From Protula sp. h YS-2021 (Eukaryota; Annelida; Polychaeta; Sabellida; Serpulidae): a stretch of DNA of 64,000 bases. This document shows, one piece after another, positions 13,101 to 28,100 of the stretch (positions within the stretch are counted from its first letter, which is position 1; every line of letters begins with the position of its first letter). A model generated the notes under the pieces. The model saw nothing but the letters and a program-made list of their open reading frames with translations. It was not told the origin of the DNA and did not search any database. Where the stretch lies: the NCBI GenBank assembly GCA_949752745.1, contig OX457031.1, positions 7,849,328 to 7,913,327 of the forward strand. The letters run 5' to 3'. Position numbers and translations under genes: made by a program.

Positions 13101-16100
13101 AAACTGAAGGAGAAGAAGCATTTTAATTTAATTAAAAGTTTACACACGTACATACGTACATACAGACGACGGATACCCCTCTATTGATGTGATAAGACCA
13201 GCCCGACATGGTAGGCTGGTCTAAAAAAAACAATTTTGTCCAAAGACAAAGTCCCAGCTTACGAAAAGAAATAAGGCCAATTCCAGCGTGCATAAGCAGG
13301 GGAATTTCCCTGAAAATTTGGGCTTCAAAAGATGAGACGGCAAAAGGCTAGCTCAGTAATTGACTTAGCACCGGACCAGAACATAGACCGATAAATGCAT
13401 ACAAAGATTTGTTTCCCAGAAAAATGGGAAACAAATTTTTGTATCTCTGGTAGACTGGATAGTCTGCCATAGATACGTTCGAACAACGCTCGCATTTCGG
13501 ATCAGTGCGCATATTTATGTAACTTGCCTCGATGCGAAGTTCTTATTCAGACAAGTGCGCATGTTTATTCAATTTGCGTTGACGCTCGGCTCTCATTATG
13601 GAACAGTGCACATGTTTATTTCACTTGCGTTGATGCGCGGTTCACAATTCCGACCAGCACGCATGTTTATTTACCTTTTGTCGATGTGCGGTTCTGATTT
13701 CGGATCAGTGCGCATCTTTATTTACCTTGTGTTGATGTGCGGTTCTTATTTCGGACCAGTGCGCATGTTTATTTAACTTCCGTCGATGCGCGGTTCTTAT
13801 TTCAGCCAACGCGCATGTTCATTTTACTTGCGTTGTTGAGCGGTACTTATTTTGGACAAGTGCACAGGTTTCCTTAGGTTGCCTTGATACGCGGTTCGCA
13901 TTTCGGACCAGTTTGCATGTTTATTTAACTTGCGTTGATGAGCAGTTCGAATTTCGGACCATTGCGAATGTTTTTTTAACTTGCGTTGATACGCATGTCT
14001 AGTCAACTTGCGTCGATGCGTGGTTCTTTTTTCGGACCAGTGCGCATGTTTATTTAACTTGCGTTGATGCGCGGTGCTTGTTTTGGACCAGTTCGCATGC
14101 TTATTTATCTTCCGTCGATGCGCGGTTCACATTTCGGACCAATGCGCATGTCTATTGAACTTGCATCAATGCGCAGTGCTTATTTTGGACTACTGCGCAT
14201 GTTTATGTAACTTGCGTCGATGTCCGGTTGTTAAATCTGACTACTGCGCAAGTTCATTTACGTTGTGTTTACGCGCTGTAGGAGTCAAATTGAGTCAAAT
14301 AGCACAAACCGTATGCCCGACCCACCTAAGGATGCCTCATACAAAAAATAAATGAAATCGGATAAAAACTGTTGGAGGAAATGCATTTTGAAGTTTTTCT
14401 TCAAAAATTCCCTAAAAATACAAAAATTGTCCAATCGACTAAAAAAGCACAAGCCGTATGTATGACCCTTTAGGGTGCCTCATACCAAAAATAAATGATA
14501 TCGGGTCAAAAATGTAGGAGGAGATACATTTTAAAATGTTTTATTCAAAAATTCACCAAAAATTCAAAAATTACCCGATCGACTAGAAAAGCACAAGCCG
14601 TATGCATGACCCCTTCGAGATGCCTCACACCAAAAATAAATGACAATGGCTCAAAACTGTAGGAGTAGATGCATTTTGAATTATTTTCGAGATTTTTGCT
14701 TAAAAAATTCAAACACAAAAATCACCCGATCGACTAGAAAAGCACAAGCCGTATGCATGACCCCTTCGAGATGCCTAACACCAAAAATAAATGACATTGA
14801 CTCAAAATTGTAGGAGTAGATGCATTATGAATTATTTTCGAGAATTTTGCTTAAAAAATTCCCCAAAAATACAAAAATTATCCGATCGACTAAAAAAGCC
14901 CAAGCCCTATGCACGACCCTTTTGGGGCCTCACACCAAAAATAAATGACATCGGGTCAAAAATGTAGGAGATACATTTTAAACTTTTTTCTTCAAAAATT
15001 CGCCAAAAATTCAAAAATCATCGGATCGACTAGAAAAGCCAAAGCCGTATGCACGACCCTTTAGGGGTGCCTCACACCAAAAATAAATGACATCGGATCA
15101 AAATTGTAGGAGATGTATTTTGACACAAAGTGTACTAAATAAACAACTAACTAACTAACTAACGGACGCCACCCGCAAACCGATAGGAATACCCCAGCTT
15201 ACGTAAGCTGGGCTAAAAAGGTGCGTACGTACTTTATCGATGGCCCCTAGGGACATGCAACTCAAACTTACAGAATGAAGTTATTGAAAATCATTCAAGA
15301 AATATGAAGTAAGTATTTGTGAAACACACGCAGGCCCCAACCGCCCCCCAAATTCATAGGGGTATAAAGCGATGACGGACGGACGGCTCGACTGACGGAC
15401 GGACAGACAGACGGACACCCCAAACCTATAGGCCCCAATCCGAAGGGTTGGGGCCTAAAAACTACTCAACATCATTTAGAATACTGGATATTTTACAGTG
15501 TGATAAGACATTGAATACGTTTACAGAATATATGTTTCAATTCCATGAAAAAAATACCCTTTCTCTACAGATGTATTGATTTTAACAATAGACGCTGCAA
15601 AAAAAGTTGGAAATTACATACACATACAGTGTAAGCGCGGTTAATGTTTTGGCCTAATCATGGGTTATGACTAGGGTGAGAAAAAATTTTGCAGAAAAAA
15701 ACATATAACTAATTAGGAAAAAATGATATTTTGAACGAAAAAAGAAACTGAAAAAAAAAGTATCAAAAAAAAAAAAAGGATGAAAAGCGAAAAAAAAGTA
15801 TAAAAAAAGGATGAAAATTTTAAAAAAGTATAAAAAAAAGTATTTAAGGATAAAAAAAGGATAAAATCGGGCTTTTTCAAAAAAAAGGATAATCCTTTTA
15901 AAAAAGGATGATGTGGCAACACTGCAAATAGCACTAGGAAGGCATTCTTCATAACTGCGCATCAGATGACGCGCCTCGGTGGGAGAAGGGGGAGGCATTT
16001 CGTTGGCAAAATGGTGAGCTGCTCCTCATAACACAAGATATCAGACGACCCAATTTAATAGCGAAAAATGCTTCTGCAAACAATGCTAATCGATACAACA

Positions 16101-19100
16101 TGGCACCTATATATAGCACATCTTGGCAACCTAATCAAGTATGCGGCGAAAAAAATCAATAGCTAGAGCTGCTTGGAGCTATAATACGACAATAGCATTC
16201 TATGACCTCGTAGATAACGACTCCATCATGCACCGCAACTGACACTGACCCCTGACTGAGTGGCATGTTACGTAACAGCCATAGATAAGCAATGCACAAA
16301 AAGCTCAATTTCAGGCAATGACAAATAGCAATGGACCGACAATAATGCTGTTACTGTTTTGAAACTTTCTAAAGAATGTAGGAGCACTAGAGAATCTTCC
16401 GGAAAATCTTCCGAAATCCCCAGCGCAGTTAATACCCATGCATAGATAACAAAGCAGCCAAAAATGGCGAGGCTGGGGTGGGGGGGGGGGGGGTGTTGAC
16501 GTTATGCACCTTTCTTGATTTTCTATACGAGTTTAATAATGTTTAACAAAACCGTGTGACTTATCCGAGGAATAACTTCACCAAATTTAAAGTCGATCCG
16601 ACTTTCCGATGTCGAGATATTTTGCTTAAGAACAGATAACTTTTTACCTGTCAAAAGTTGAAACAGTCGTCTGACTGAACCAAGAAATATCCATATAAAA
16701 TTTTAAGTCGATATGACTTTCCGTTATCGAGATATTATGCATAAAAGATCTGGTTCAAAATAAACACATGACGTCATACGCCGCTTTCGTTCATTCTACT
16801 CGCGAAAAATATTTTAAGTTTCTTTCGGACCTACCAAGCAATAATCCCACCAAGTTTCAGCTTTCTCCGGCGTCCAGCAGCTGAGAAATTTCGCACACAA
16901 GATTTTTACGCAATGACGTCATACACCCGCCCTAATCACGTGACACGCCAAAGATTGATTGAACAGTCCGACTGACCCAAGGAATATTCATATTAAATTT
17001 GAAGTCGATAGGACTTTCCGTTATCGAGATATTTTGCACACAAGACCTTGTTTATAATATACAGATATTTTACGTGATGACGTCATACGCCGCATTCATT
17101 CCTTCTACTCGCGAAAAAAATATATAGGGTCTTTTGGACCAACCAAGCAACAATCCCACCAAGTTTCAACTTTCTTCGATGTTCAGCAACTGAGAAATTT
17201 GGCAGATAAGATTTTTACGTAATGACGTCATACGCCTGCCTTACTCACCTGACATGCGCCAAAAATAGATAGAACCCGCCGACTGACCCAAGGAATATTC
17301 ATATAAAATTTGAAGTCGATAGGACTTTCCGTTCTCGAGATATTTTGTACACAAGATCTTGTTCAAAATATATACATATTTTACGTGATGACGTCATACG
17401 CCGCATTCGATCGTTCTACTCGCGAAAAAAACCACAGCGTCTTTCGGACCAACCAAGCAACAATCCCACCAAGTTTCAATTTTCTCCGATGTTCAGCGGC
17501 TGAGAAATTTCGCACACAAGATGTAGACGTAATGACGTCATACGCTTGCCCTAATCACGTGACATGCGTCAAAAGTTGATAGAACCGTCCGACCTTACCA
17601 AGGAATAATTCGATCAAGTTTGAAGTCGATCCGACGTTTCGTTCTCGAGATATCTTGCACACAACACTTTGTTCACAACAGACTGACACACACACACACA
17701 CACACACAGACACACACATACACACATACACACACACAGAACGTACAAACACTATATGTCTCCCCTTGGTCGGGGAGACATAAATAACCGTTTTCTTTTT
17801 TTCTTATTTTTGAAACAAGAAGAGTAATTTCTGCAAACATAATATAAATCAAAAATTCTAAAATAAACAAAACTAGATGGTGGTCACTAAAACAGATTTT
17901 ACTGTACGTCTTTTTTACCCGAGTATGGAAGGTGGTCGCTAAAACGGATTTTACTGTACGTCATTTTTTATCTGGGTCTGGAAGTCACTAAATCAGTTTT
18001 ACTGTACGTTACAGTTTTATCCGGGTCTGCAAGTTGGTCAAGACAGGCAGGTTTTACCGTACGTCTTTTTATCCAAATTCGGAACGGGTCAGGACAAACA
18101 GGTTTTACTTTACATCTTTTTATCAGAGTCTTGAAGGTGGTCTGGATTTTTTTTCTGCTAATCTAATCCCCCAACCAACCAGTCTAATGTAGGTACGACA
18201 CAAAACGCAACGCTTATCTTTTTACCCAAGGTTACGGTAACGGTTTGTACCCTAGGTGTAGTTACAGCCATGATACATTACCTTTTCTTCGTACATTCCA
18301 AAAATACGTACATTCGGTCAAAAAGCATTCTTCATAATTGCGCAACAGATGGATCACCTCGGTTGGAGAAGGGGGTGGGGCGACTTCATAATGCACCACA
18401 ACTGAGAGTGACTCCTGACTGAGTGACATGTTTCGTAATAGCTGTAGGTGAGTAACACAACAAGGTCAATTACAGGCAATGAAAAAGCCACAGGCAAAGG
18501 AAACAGCGAAAGATTGACACCGATGTTGCACTGTTTTCAAGCACTCTAAAGAATGTTCTATACAAGTGTAATGTTTAACAAAAACTTATCCAAAGAATAA
18601 CTACACCAAGTTTAAAGTCTGACTGATCTGACTGTCCGCTGTCGTCATACTTTACAGTCATGAAGTCTGACTGATCAGACCGTCCGCTGTTATCATACTA
18701 GTCATGAAGTCGGACTGATTTGACTGACCCATGCCGTCATACTTTACAGTCATGAAGTCTGACTGATCTGACTGTCCGCTGTCGTCATACTAGTCACGAA
18801 GTCGGACTGATCTGACTGTCCCCTAGCGTCATACTTTACAGTCATGAAGTCTGACTGATCTGACTGTCCGCTGTAATCATACTAGTCATGAAGTCGGACT
18901 GATCTGACTGTCCCATGCCGTCATACTTTACAGTCATGAAGTCGGACTGATCTGACTGTCTGCTGTCGTCATACTTTTCAGTCATGAAGTCGGACTGATC
19001 TGACTGTCTGCTGTCGTCATACTTTTCAGTCATGAAGTCGGACTGATCTGACTGTCCGCTGTCGTCATACTTTTCAGTCATGAAGTCGGACTGATCTGAC

Positions 19101-22100
19101 TGTCCCATGTCGTCATACTTTATAGTCATGAAGTCTGACTGATCTGACTGTCCGCTGTCGTCATACTAGTCATGAAGTCGGACTGATCTGACTGTCTGCT
19201 GTCGTCATACTTTTCAGTCATGAAGTCGGACTGATCTGACTGTCCCATGCCGTCATACTTTACAGTTATGAAGTCTGACTGATCTGACTGTCCGCTGTCG
19301 TCATACTAGTCACGAAGTCGGACTGATCTGACTGTCCCCTAGCGTCATACTTTTCAGTCATGAAGTCGGACTGATCTGACTGTCCGCTGTCGTCATACTA
19401 GTCATGAAGTCTGACTGATCTGACTGTCCCATGTCGTCATACTAGTCACGAAGTCTGACTGATCTGACTGTCCGCTGTCGTCATACTAGTCATGAAGTCT
19501 GACTGATCTGACTGTCCGCTGTCGTCATACTTTACAGTCATGAAGTCTGACTGATCTGACTGTCCCATGTCGTCATACTTTATAGTCACGAAGTCTGACT
19601 GATCTGACTGTAGGCTGTCATCATACTAGTAATGAAGTCTGACTGATCTGACTGTCCCATGTCGTCATACTTTATAGTCACGAAGTCTGACTGATCTGAC
19701 TGTCCGCTGTCGTCATACTAGTCATGAAGTCTGACTGATCAGACTGTCCGCTGTCGTCATACTTTACAGTCATGAAGTCTGACTGATCTGACTCTCCCAT
19801 GTCGTCATACTTTATAGTCATGAAGTCTGACTGATCTGACTGTCCGCTGTCATCATACTAGTCACGAAGTCTGACTGATCTGACTGTCCCATGTCGTCAT
19901 ACTTTCCAGTCATGAAATCTGACTGATCCGACTGTCTGCTGACGCGCTTCATAATTTCACTACACGCATCAAAAGTTGAAAAAGCCGTCCGACTGACCAA
20001 AGGAATACCCATCTTCTTCCAATTGTGTGCATATTTCATATATGCCATTTTCCTTGTTTCTACTCGCGACAAAATTTTACAGAATCTTCCCGACCTATCA
20101 AGCAAAAGTCCCATCAAGTTTCAACTTGATTCGATGTTCAGCGGCTGAGAAATCATACATACATAAGATTTTAACGTAATGACGTCATAGGCCTTTCTTA
20201 ATTTCACCACATCCGTCAAAAGTTGAAAGAACCGCCCGACTGAACCAAGGAATACCCATATAAAATTTGAAGTCGATAGGACTTTCCGTTATCGAGATAT
20301 TTTGCACACAAGATCTTGTTCACAATATATACACATTTTACGTGATGACGTCATACGCCGCACTCGTTCGTTGTACTCGCGACAAAATTTGATAGAATAT
20401 TTGATACCTAACAAGCAACAATCCCACGAGTTCGAACTTTCTCCCATATTCAGCGGCTGACAGATTTCGCACATAAGATTTTTACGTAATGACATCAGAG
20501 GTCTTCCCTAACAGGCCTTTTGTCGCGAGTCGGGTGGACAAGGTAAACGAATCACAAATTCCCGGTATATTCATGCTAAGGCTGACACAGAATCAATGGT
20601 GACAAATGGGGCAAATTCCAAAGATTTTTTTTTTTTTTTTTTTTTTTTGGTTCTTTAGAGATACCATTACAGGGCCGGTATGTCAACGGCAAGTTGTTTT
20701 AGTTTTCAAAATGTTGTCTGGTGTGAACCAAGCAAAAGGACGGTCACATCATGGCCGGGAAGCGGTTCTCCCTGCCAATATAGGCAACAATATAGACATG
20801 CCCCGCGGCTTGCGGCGCGGGCGGGTTAATGGACCGCGGGCTTGCGGTGGGCGGGCTACGACTTGCGTTGTAGGTGAGCTCATGTCCCGCCTCTTGCGGT
20901 GTTGGCGGGTGCAAGTCCCGAGACTGGGAGAATTTATTCATGTTTCAAAAGCTGAAATATTGTGGAAGTTTCTAAACTAACTAACAAATCAACAGGTAGG
21001 ACCGCGCATGCGCGTGCTGTTAAGCTAACCATGCACATTGCCGCCGTAACGCTCACACTCTCGCATTAAGACCTTAAACAGCCACATTGTTAGCCCATAA
21101 CCACGACTTAGACCTTGAAACAGAACTTACCGAAAGGGGAGTCGGGCTGGCCTCCGTCGCCGGGGAGACGGCTGTTGGCGACCGCGCCGCCGTAGGTCTC
21201 CACCATCGTGGCAGGAACCTTCAGCACGCTGATCATGTGACCCTAAAAACCGCAAACGTCGCAATCAGTGAAAACCGCAGACCGCGCAGTCAGTGGAAAC
21301 CGCAAACCGCGTGATCACTGAAAACCGCAAACCGCGTAATGGTCAATTTTTGCCGAACCGATAACAAAAAATACTACAGTTCCATTGTAGTAATACAAAA
21401 TATTCAGTATTAATGCAAAAAATATTAAGTATTATTAGGCATCTTGAACAACACTACATATATAGCAGGCAAACCAAACAGACACACACAAAGAACTGAT
21501 TCATAATTGTTTCCTATATGTTTTCAGAAGCTCAATATTTAGCTAATTTTTGGCGGATTGCCAAAAATGTAACTTTCCAAAAGATGACCGTCTAGTGGAC
21601 GTTTATGCAAAATTTTGCAAGGCAAATTTGCCGCCAAAAAATTACAAATGCCCCCTTATCGGCCAATTTATTGCGGATCGACAAAAACAAGTCATTTTCC
21701 ACAGAGAACTACCTATGGCACCACCGTTCAAAATTACAAACAAATCCTATCAAAATTGTGGCAGAAAAAGTATTTTAAAATTGGCTACCAAATGTTTTTA
21801 AATTCCGCTCCCCACCACCCCCCCCCCCCCTCCTCAAATCAATTTTTGGCGGATCGCCAGAAAAAAGTGAACATTTATGTAAAATTTGAAAAAATCCCAT
21901 CAAAATCGTGGAAGAAAAAACATGTGGAAAATTGGATACCAAAAAATTTCAATATGCAACCTACTTAACCAATTTTTGGTGGATCCCCAAAAAATTTCAA
22001 GACAGGCCTACCCAATAAACAATCGTACAAAACTTGAAAGGAATGCGATTGAAACTGTGGCGAGTAGAAGCACTTTGAAAATTGGCTTCGAAAAAAATAT

Positions 22101-25100
22101 AGCATGCTCCCCCTCCCCCTTTAGTCAATTTTCTTTTGGATCGACAAAAATAAGCAACCTTTTTCAAGAGACGAAAGCTTAGTTTACATTTACGCAAAAC
22201 TGGAAGGCAATGCTGTCAAAACTATAGAAGAATTTATTATGAAAACTGGCAACCAAAACATTTTAAATGGCCACCGATATGGCCAATTTTTGGTGGATCG
22301 ACAAAAAAGGTAAGTTTCAAGAGAGAACCATCTAGGAAAAAATCGTACAAAATTAGGAAAGAAAGCGGATCATAAATTGCGTGAAAAGAAGCACTCTGAC
22401 ACTTGACCACAAAAAAAATTTAAAAAATGCCCCCGCCATCCCCATTTGGTCAATTTTTGGTGGAATGCCAAAAAAGTAATTTTTTAGGAGAGACATTTCA
22501 AGTAAACATTTTTGCAAAATTTTGAAGACAATCCAATCAAACTTGTGGAAGAAGAAGCATTTTGAAAATTGGCAACCAAAACATTTTAAATGGCCCCCAC
22601 TTGGACAATTTTAAAGGAAATTAATAGCTTGGAGCTGCCAATGTTCGCTACCGTTGACTAAAATTCAAGTACATAAGGCTATTTCTCTGGTGTCAGTTAA
22701 CATTTTACCAATAATTTTTTTTTCCGCAAATATTTCCCCTAAATTATGGCGTATCACACAAAATAAGTAACAGCCAAAAAGGAACTAATGTCCAATGCCT
22801 TCAAAACGGAGAGAGGATAAGGCCATAATACTTGGTTTCAACATATTTCAATAGATTTCAATAAATTATTTATTCACCAATATTTCCGATAATTTTTGGC
22901 AGATCATCAGGAAGATAACAGCCAGACAGGTACTAATGTCTGCTTTCGTTGTTAAAAATTTCAGAGAGTAAGACTATATATCCCTAGCGTTAGTTAAGAT
23001 TTCAACAAGAAATTAGTTTTTTTCTACAATTTTTGCTGAATTACGAGAAAACGTAATAGACACTACTTATCGCTATCTTTAGCCAAAATTCCAGGACAAT
23101 GTGCCCATTTCGATGGCGTCAGTTAAGATTCTACGATTCTTTATGTCCGCTTCCGTTATTACAGATTTCATGACGTGAGACCATATCCGTGAGACCATAT
23201 TCGTGAGACTATATCCGTGAGACTATTTCCCTAGTCTTGGTCACAACTGTAACAAGAAATTGGCATTTCGCACATTTTTTGGCGCCTTATGGAAAAGGAA
23301 GGAGCAGGGACATTGTGATCAGCCCAGGACGGGGACATTGTGATCAGCCCAGGACGGGGACATTGTGTTCAGTCCAGGACGGAGACATTGTGATCAGTCC
23401 AGGACGGGGACATTGTGATCAGTCCAGGACGGGGACATGGTGATCAGCCCAGGACGGGGACATTGTGATCAGTCCAGGACGGGGACATTGTGATCGGCCC
23501 AGGACGGGGACATTGTGTTCAGTCCAGGACGGGGAAATTGTGATCAGCCCAGGACGGGGACATTGTGTTCAGTCCAGGACGGGGACATTGTGATCAGCCC
23601 AAGACGGGGACATTGTGATCAGCCCAGTACGGGGACATTGTGATCAGCCCAAGACGGGGACATTGTGATCAGCCCAGAGATAATGAATCAATATCAAACG
23701 GTTTGTGGTGGTGATGTGATCCGTCACTGATGGGTCCGGTTCGGTTCGGTTTCGGTTTTTAAAGAAAAAATCCGCGGTTTCTTCGGTTCGGTTTCGGTTT
23801 TTTTTTTCAGACTATGCAAATATATATAAATTAAAGATATCCCAATTAATTTTCTGTTTTTATTCTAGAATGCGATAAGTAAAAACATTGTTTAACTAAA
23901 ATGGAAGTGTAAAATAATGCTGCGCTAAAATAGTGAGCTGAAAAATTCATAGCAGTTAAAAATGGTCCTGAGAAAATTAAAAATAATGTTAATTAAAAAC
24001 CGAAATTGAACCGCGGTTTTTCACAGAGCACGGTTCGGTTTAACCGAACCGCCACCTTCACGGTTAACCGACCCAAACGGTAAACCGTCACATCACTAGT
24101 TTGTGGGGTGGCCAAAAAAGGGGTAGCATTTTAAAAACTGGCTACTGAAAATTTTTGAAGTGCCAGCATTTGATTATTCTCTGGCGGATCCCCCCCAAAA
24201 AAAGCAAATTTCAAGGAAGCCCTAACCTTGGACGACACCCAAAAAATGGAAAGCAATGTGGCTAAAAATTTTAGAAAACGCTAAAAGTTTTAGAAGAACA
24301 GCTCAATCACCTCCAACAGCTCAATCACGTCAATCCCAATGGCAAAGAGGTTAATTAAAAGCCAACAGCCGAAACACCACGCTTACGACGGCGAGGCACC
24401 GTCGGCCGGGGTCGGGGAAAGTGTGGGGACGCACCTGCTTGTCCTTCGTCCTCTCTATGAAGTTGGCCAGGTGGTGCGAGGGCTTGGGCCGACCCTCCAG
24501 CTCCGCCATGGCGCACGACAACTTGTAATGAGCAGCTTCCAGGTAGTTGATGGTCGCATTCACCTAAACAAACACAGACCAGCATAGGATCGCATTCACC
24601 TAAACACAGACCAGCATAGGATCGCATTCACCGAACACAGACCAGCTAGATGATGACCGCGTTTACATGACAGACACGTATTCCCATAGAAGTGAGAGTA
24701 GAAAATTGTCATAATTTTAAACAAGTTTTCGGTTGAAATGTATTTTTGACTGGGCAACATTCCAAAACCTTGGTTTACATATTTGAGAGGACACAGCATG
24801 CACAGGACGGACAGTAAAGATGGGGGACGAGGACAGCGGTCACGCTGTAAAGATGGGGGACGAGGACAGCGGTCATGCTGTAAAGATGGCGGACGAGGAC
24901 AGCGGTCATGCTGTAAAGATGGCGGACGAGGACAGCGGTCATACTGTAAAGATGGCGGACGAGGACAGCGGTCACGCTGTAAAGATGGCGGACTAGGAAA
25001 GCGGTCATGCGGTAAATATGGCGGACGAGAACAGTGGTCACGCTGTAAAGATGGCGGACGAGGACAGCAGTCATGCTGTAAAGACGGCGGACGAGGACAG

Positions 25101-28100
25101 CAGTCATGCTGTAAAGATGGCGGACGAGGACAGCGTTAATGCTGTAAAGATAGCGGACGAGGACAGCAGTCACGCTGTAAAGATGGCGGACGAGGAAAGC
25201 GGTCACGCTGTAAAGATGGCGGACGAGGACAGCAGTCATGCTGTAAAGATGGCGGACGAGGACAGCGGTCATGCTGTAAAGACGGCGGACTAGGAAAGCG
25301 GTCATGCTGTAAAGATGGCGGACGAGGACAGCGGTCATATGTAAAGATGGCGGACGAGGACAGCGGTCACGCTGTAAAGAAGGCGGACGAAGGCAGCAGG
25401 CATGCTGTAAAGATGGCGGACGAGGACAGCAGTCACGCTGTAAAGATGGCGAACGAGGACAGTGGTCACGCTGTAAAGATGGCGGACGAAGACAGCAGTC
25501 ATGCTGTAAAGATGGCGGACGAGGACAGCAGTCATGCTGTAAAGATGGCGGACGAGGACAGCGGTAATGCTGTAAAGATGGCGGACGAGGACAGCAGTCA
25601 TGCTGTAAAGATGGCGAACGAGGACAGTGGTCACGCTGTAAAGATGGCGGACGAAGACAGCAGTCATGCTGTAAAGATGGCGGACGAGGACAGCAGTCAT
25701 GCTGTAAAGATGGCGGACGAGGACAGCAGTCACGCTGTAAAGATGGCGGACGAGGACAGCGGTCATGCTATAAAGATGGCGGACGAGGACACCGGTCATG
25801 CTGTAAAGATGGGGGACGAGGACAGCGGTCATGCTGTAAAGATAGCAGACGAGGACAGCGGTCAAGCTGTAAAGCTACAGCGCCCGCAGTGCAATGCTTG
25901 AACAATACTACGAACTGAAATCATGCAAAACTCAAACTGCAACCTAACCTAAAATCTACGGCATGACCGTTGGCTGTGCGTGTGAACTTCGTTAAGCTTC
26001 TGTGACAGACTAAGAGATAATGAATGGGCATGGACGCGCCAGTCGCGGTGCGGGGGGGGGAGGAGCTGGCGATGGAGTTCAAGACACGTTTGCTGTCAAA
26101 GTGGACGATGCATCATAACCTGACTGTGAGGAAGCTCCGTGCTATTAGTTGGTGCTTTTTCCCTGGCCATTAAGTTTGTCAGTGAGATGAACAACATATA
26201 TATTGTGACGTCACACACGTTACAAACCTCGTGTAACTTTAATATCCAAAACTACTCGACAGCCGCATAAAAGACAAACACACCTCGCTTATACAACGCG
26301 CCGCAATGACAGGCGAAACTGATTGATCTCCTTAACCAGCCGATCGCATCAACCGGCCGATCGCATAAACCGGCCAATCGCATAATGCGGTCCATCGCAT
26401 AAACCGGCCAATCGCATAAACCGGCCGATCGAATAAACCGGCCAATCGCATCAAACGGCCGATCGCATCAACCGGCCGATCGCATAAACCGGCCAATCGC
26501 ATCAACCGGCCGATCGCATAAACCGGCCAATCGCATTAACCGGCCGATCGAATAAACCGGCCAATCACATAAAGCGGTTCAGACAATAACCCGTTTCGAC
26601 TGTATCCTGGAAGAACAGAAATTGCTTTTGGGGGTTTCATTTTGTACTCTATTTCGGAACAGGCTACCGATAAGCAAAATGTCACAACCTTTTCATTATT
26701 TCATCATTTTAGGTTGCGGACTATATGAACATTTGATTTTCTTGCCTTTTAAATACAGTGGGTATTCCATAACGCGTTATTCCATAATTCGAAATGTTCA
26801 GTAGGTCGAATACTTTTCCTCGATCCCGACTTTTCTTCCTCTAAGTCTTACAGCACCTAGGATAATTTGAATACCCCCAACTCTAACCTCTTGAAGAAGG
26901 TCTATTTGTTTTTTTTTTTTTTTTTTTTGCATTTGTTAACAGTGGCCGAAAACACGAACAAGATTTCCATGAACAATGCCCCAGATCACGAATGCTGATG
27001 TCAAGATGTATGACATATAACCTGTAACCAATATTTACAGACAGTAAAATTCGTTTATCGCCAATACATCCACCAATCGCCAAAAAATGTAATAGCCAAG
27101 TGGACATATATACCACTGCTTGCCATCAAAATTTTAGAACGTTTCCACCTAAATCCTAGGAAGAGAGACATTGCCATGAATTTTTTTTTCTTTTTTGGCC
27201 AATATTTCCCCCAATCACGGAAAAACGTAATAACCAGATTTTTGGCGAATCACCAATTACGTGATAGCCAAATAGGTATTAATTGCTGCCTCCATAATTC
27301 AAAATTTTAGGAAGGTAACATTGTATCCCTAGAGTTAATGACAATTTTTAGTAAGAACTGGTTTTCGCCAATATTTCCGCCATTTTTTGGTGAATCGCCA
27401 AAAGAAGTTACATCCGGGTGGAAACTTATGTACTACGTTCCATCAAAATTTTAGAGCGTTTCTTTGAAAACCCTAAGGGATAAGTTTCCAAGAAAATGGT
27501 TTGGCCAATTTGGTCAATATTTCCGCAGAAACAAGAGGGTCAGTAAAACTGACTATGTCCCCTGCCGGCGTAGAATCGCTGTATTTGAACCCTCAAGCAA
27601 TTCGTATCATATTCAGGAATATATTTTAACAGACTCACTGAAGTGCTCAAAGACTGTGTGAATTTTCAAAGTCCAGCTGGACCGATGTTCTCGGACCGAC
27701 ATAGCTCATTTACAATACCAACACTTGTTGGTTCCAATACTACTTTTAGTTAAGATATATTTTCGCCTTTTTTGTCGAATCGCAAAACATAGTAATCGCC
27801 AGGTGGACATTTATGTGCCCTACCTTCCACCACAATTTTAGAATATTTCCACCAAAACTCTAGGAGGAGATACATTTCAAAGGATTTTTTTTCTTTTTTT
27901 TTGCAAATATTTCCGCCAATTTCAGGCGGATTGCCAAAGAAGGTATCGAATTGGTAGGTATTTATTGCACTACCATAAACCAAAATTTCACCTGAAGTTA
28001 AAAATCTTTTTTCAACTTAAAAGCATACATACGCACATACATTCAACGACTGCTATAGCCCTGCTTCTGTAAGAAACTGGGGCTAAAAACATGAAAAAAA

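Noticed and set aside
24783..25901. MADEDSGHAVK repeat protein
   Set aside because: 33-bp unit is 3n and stop-free on both strands; lies antisense in an intron of a real gene.
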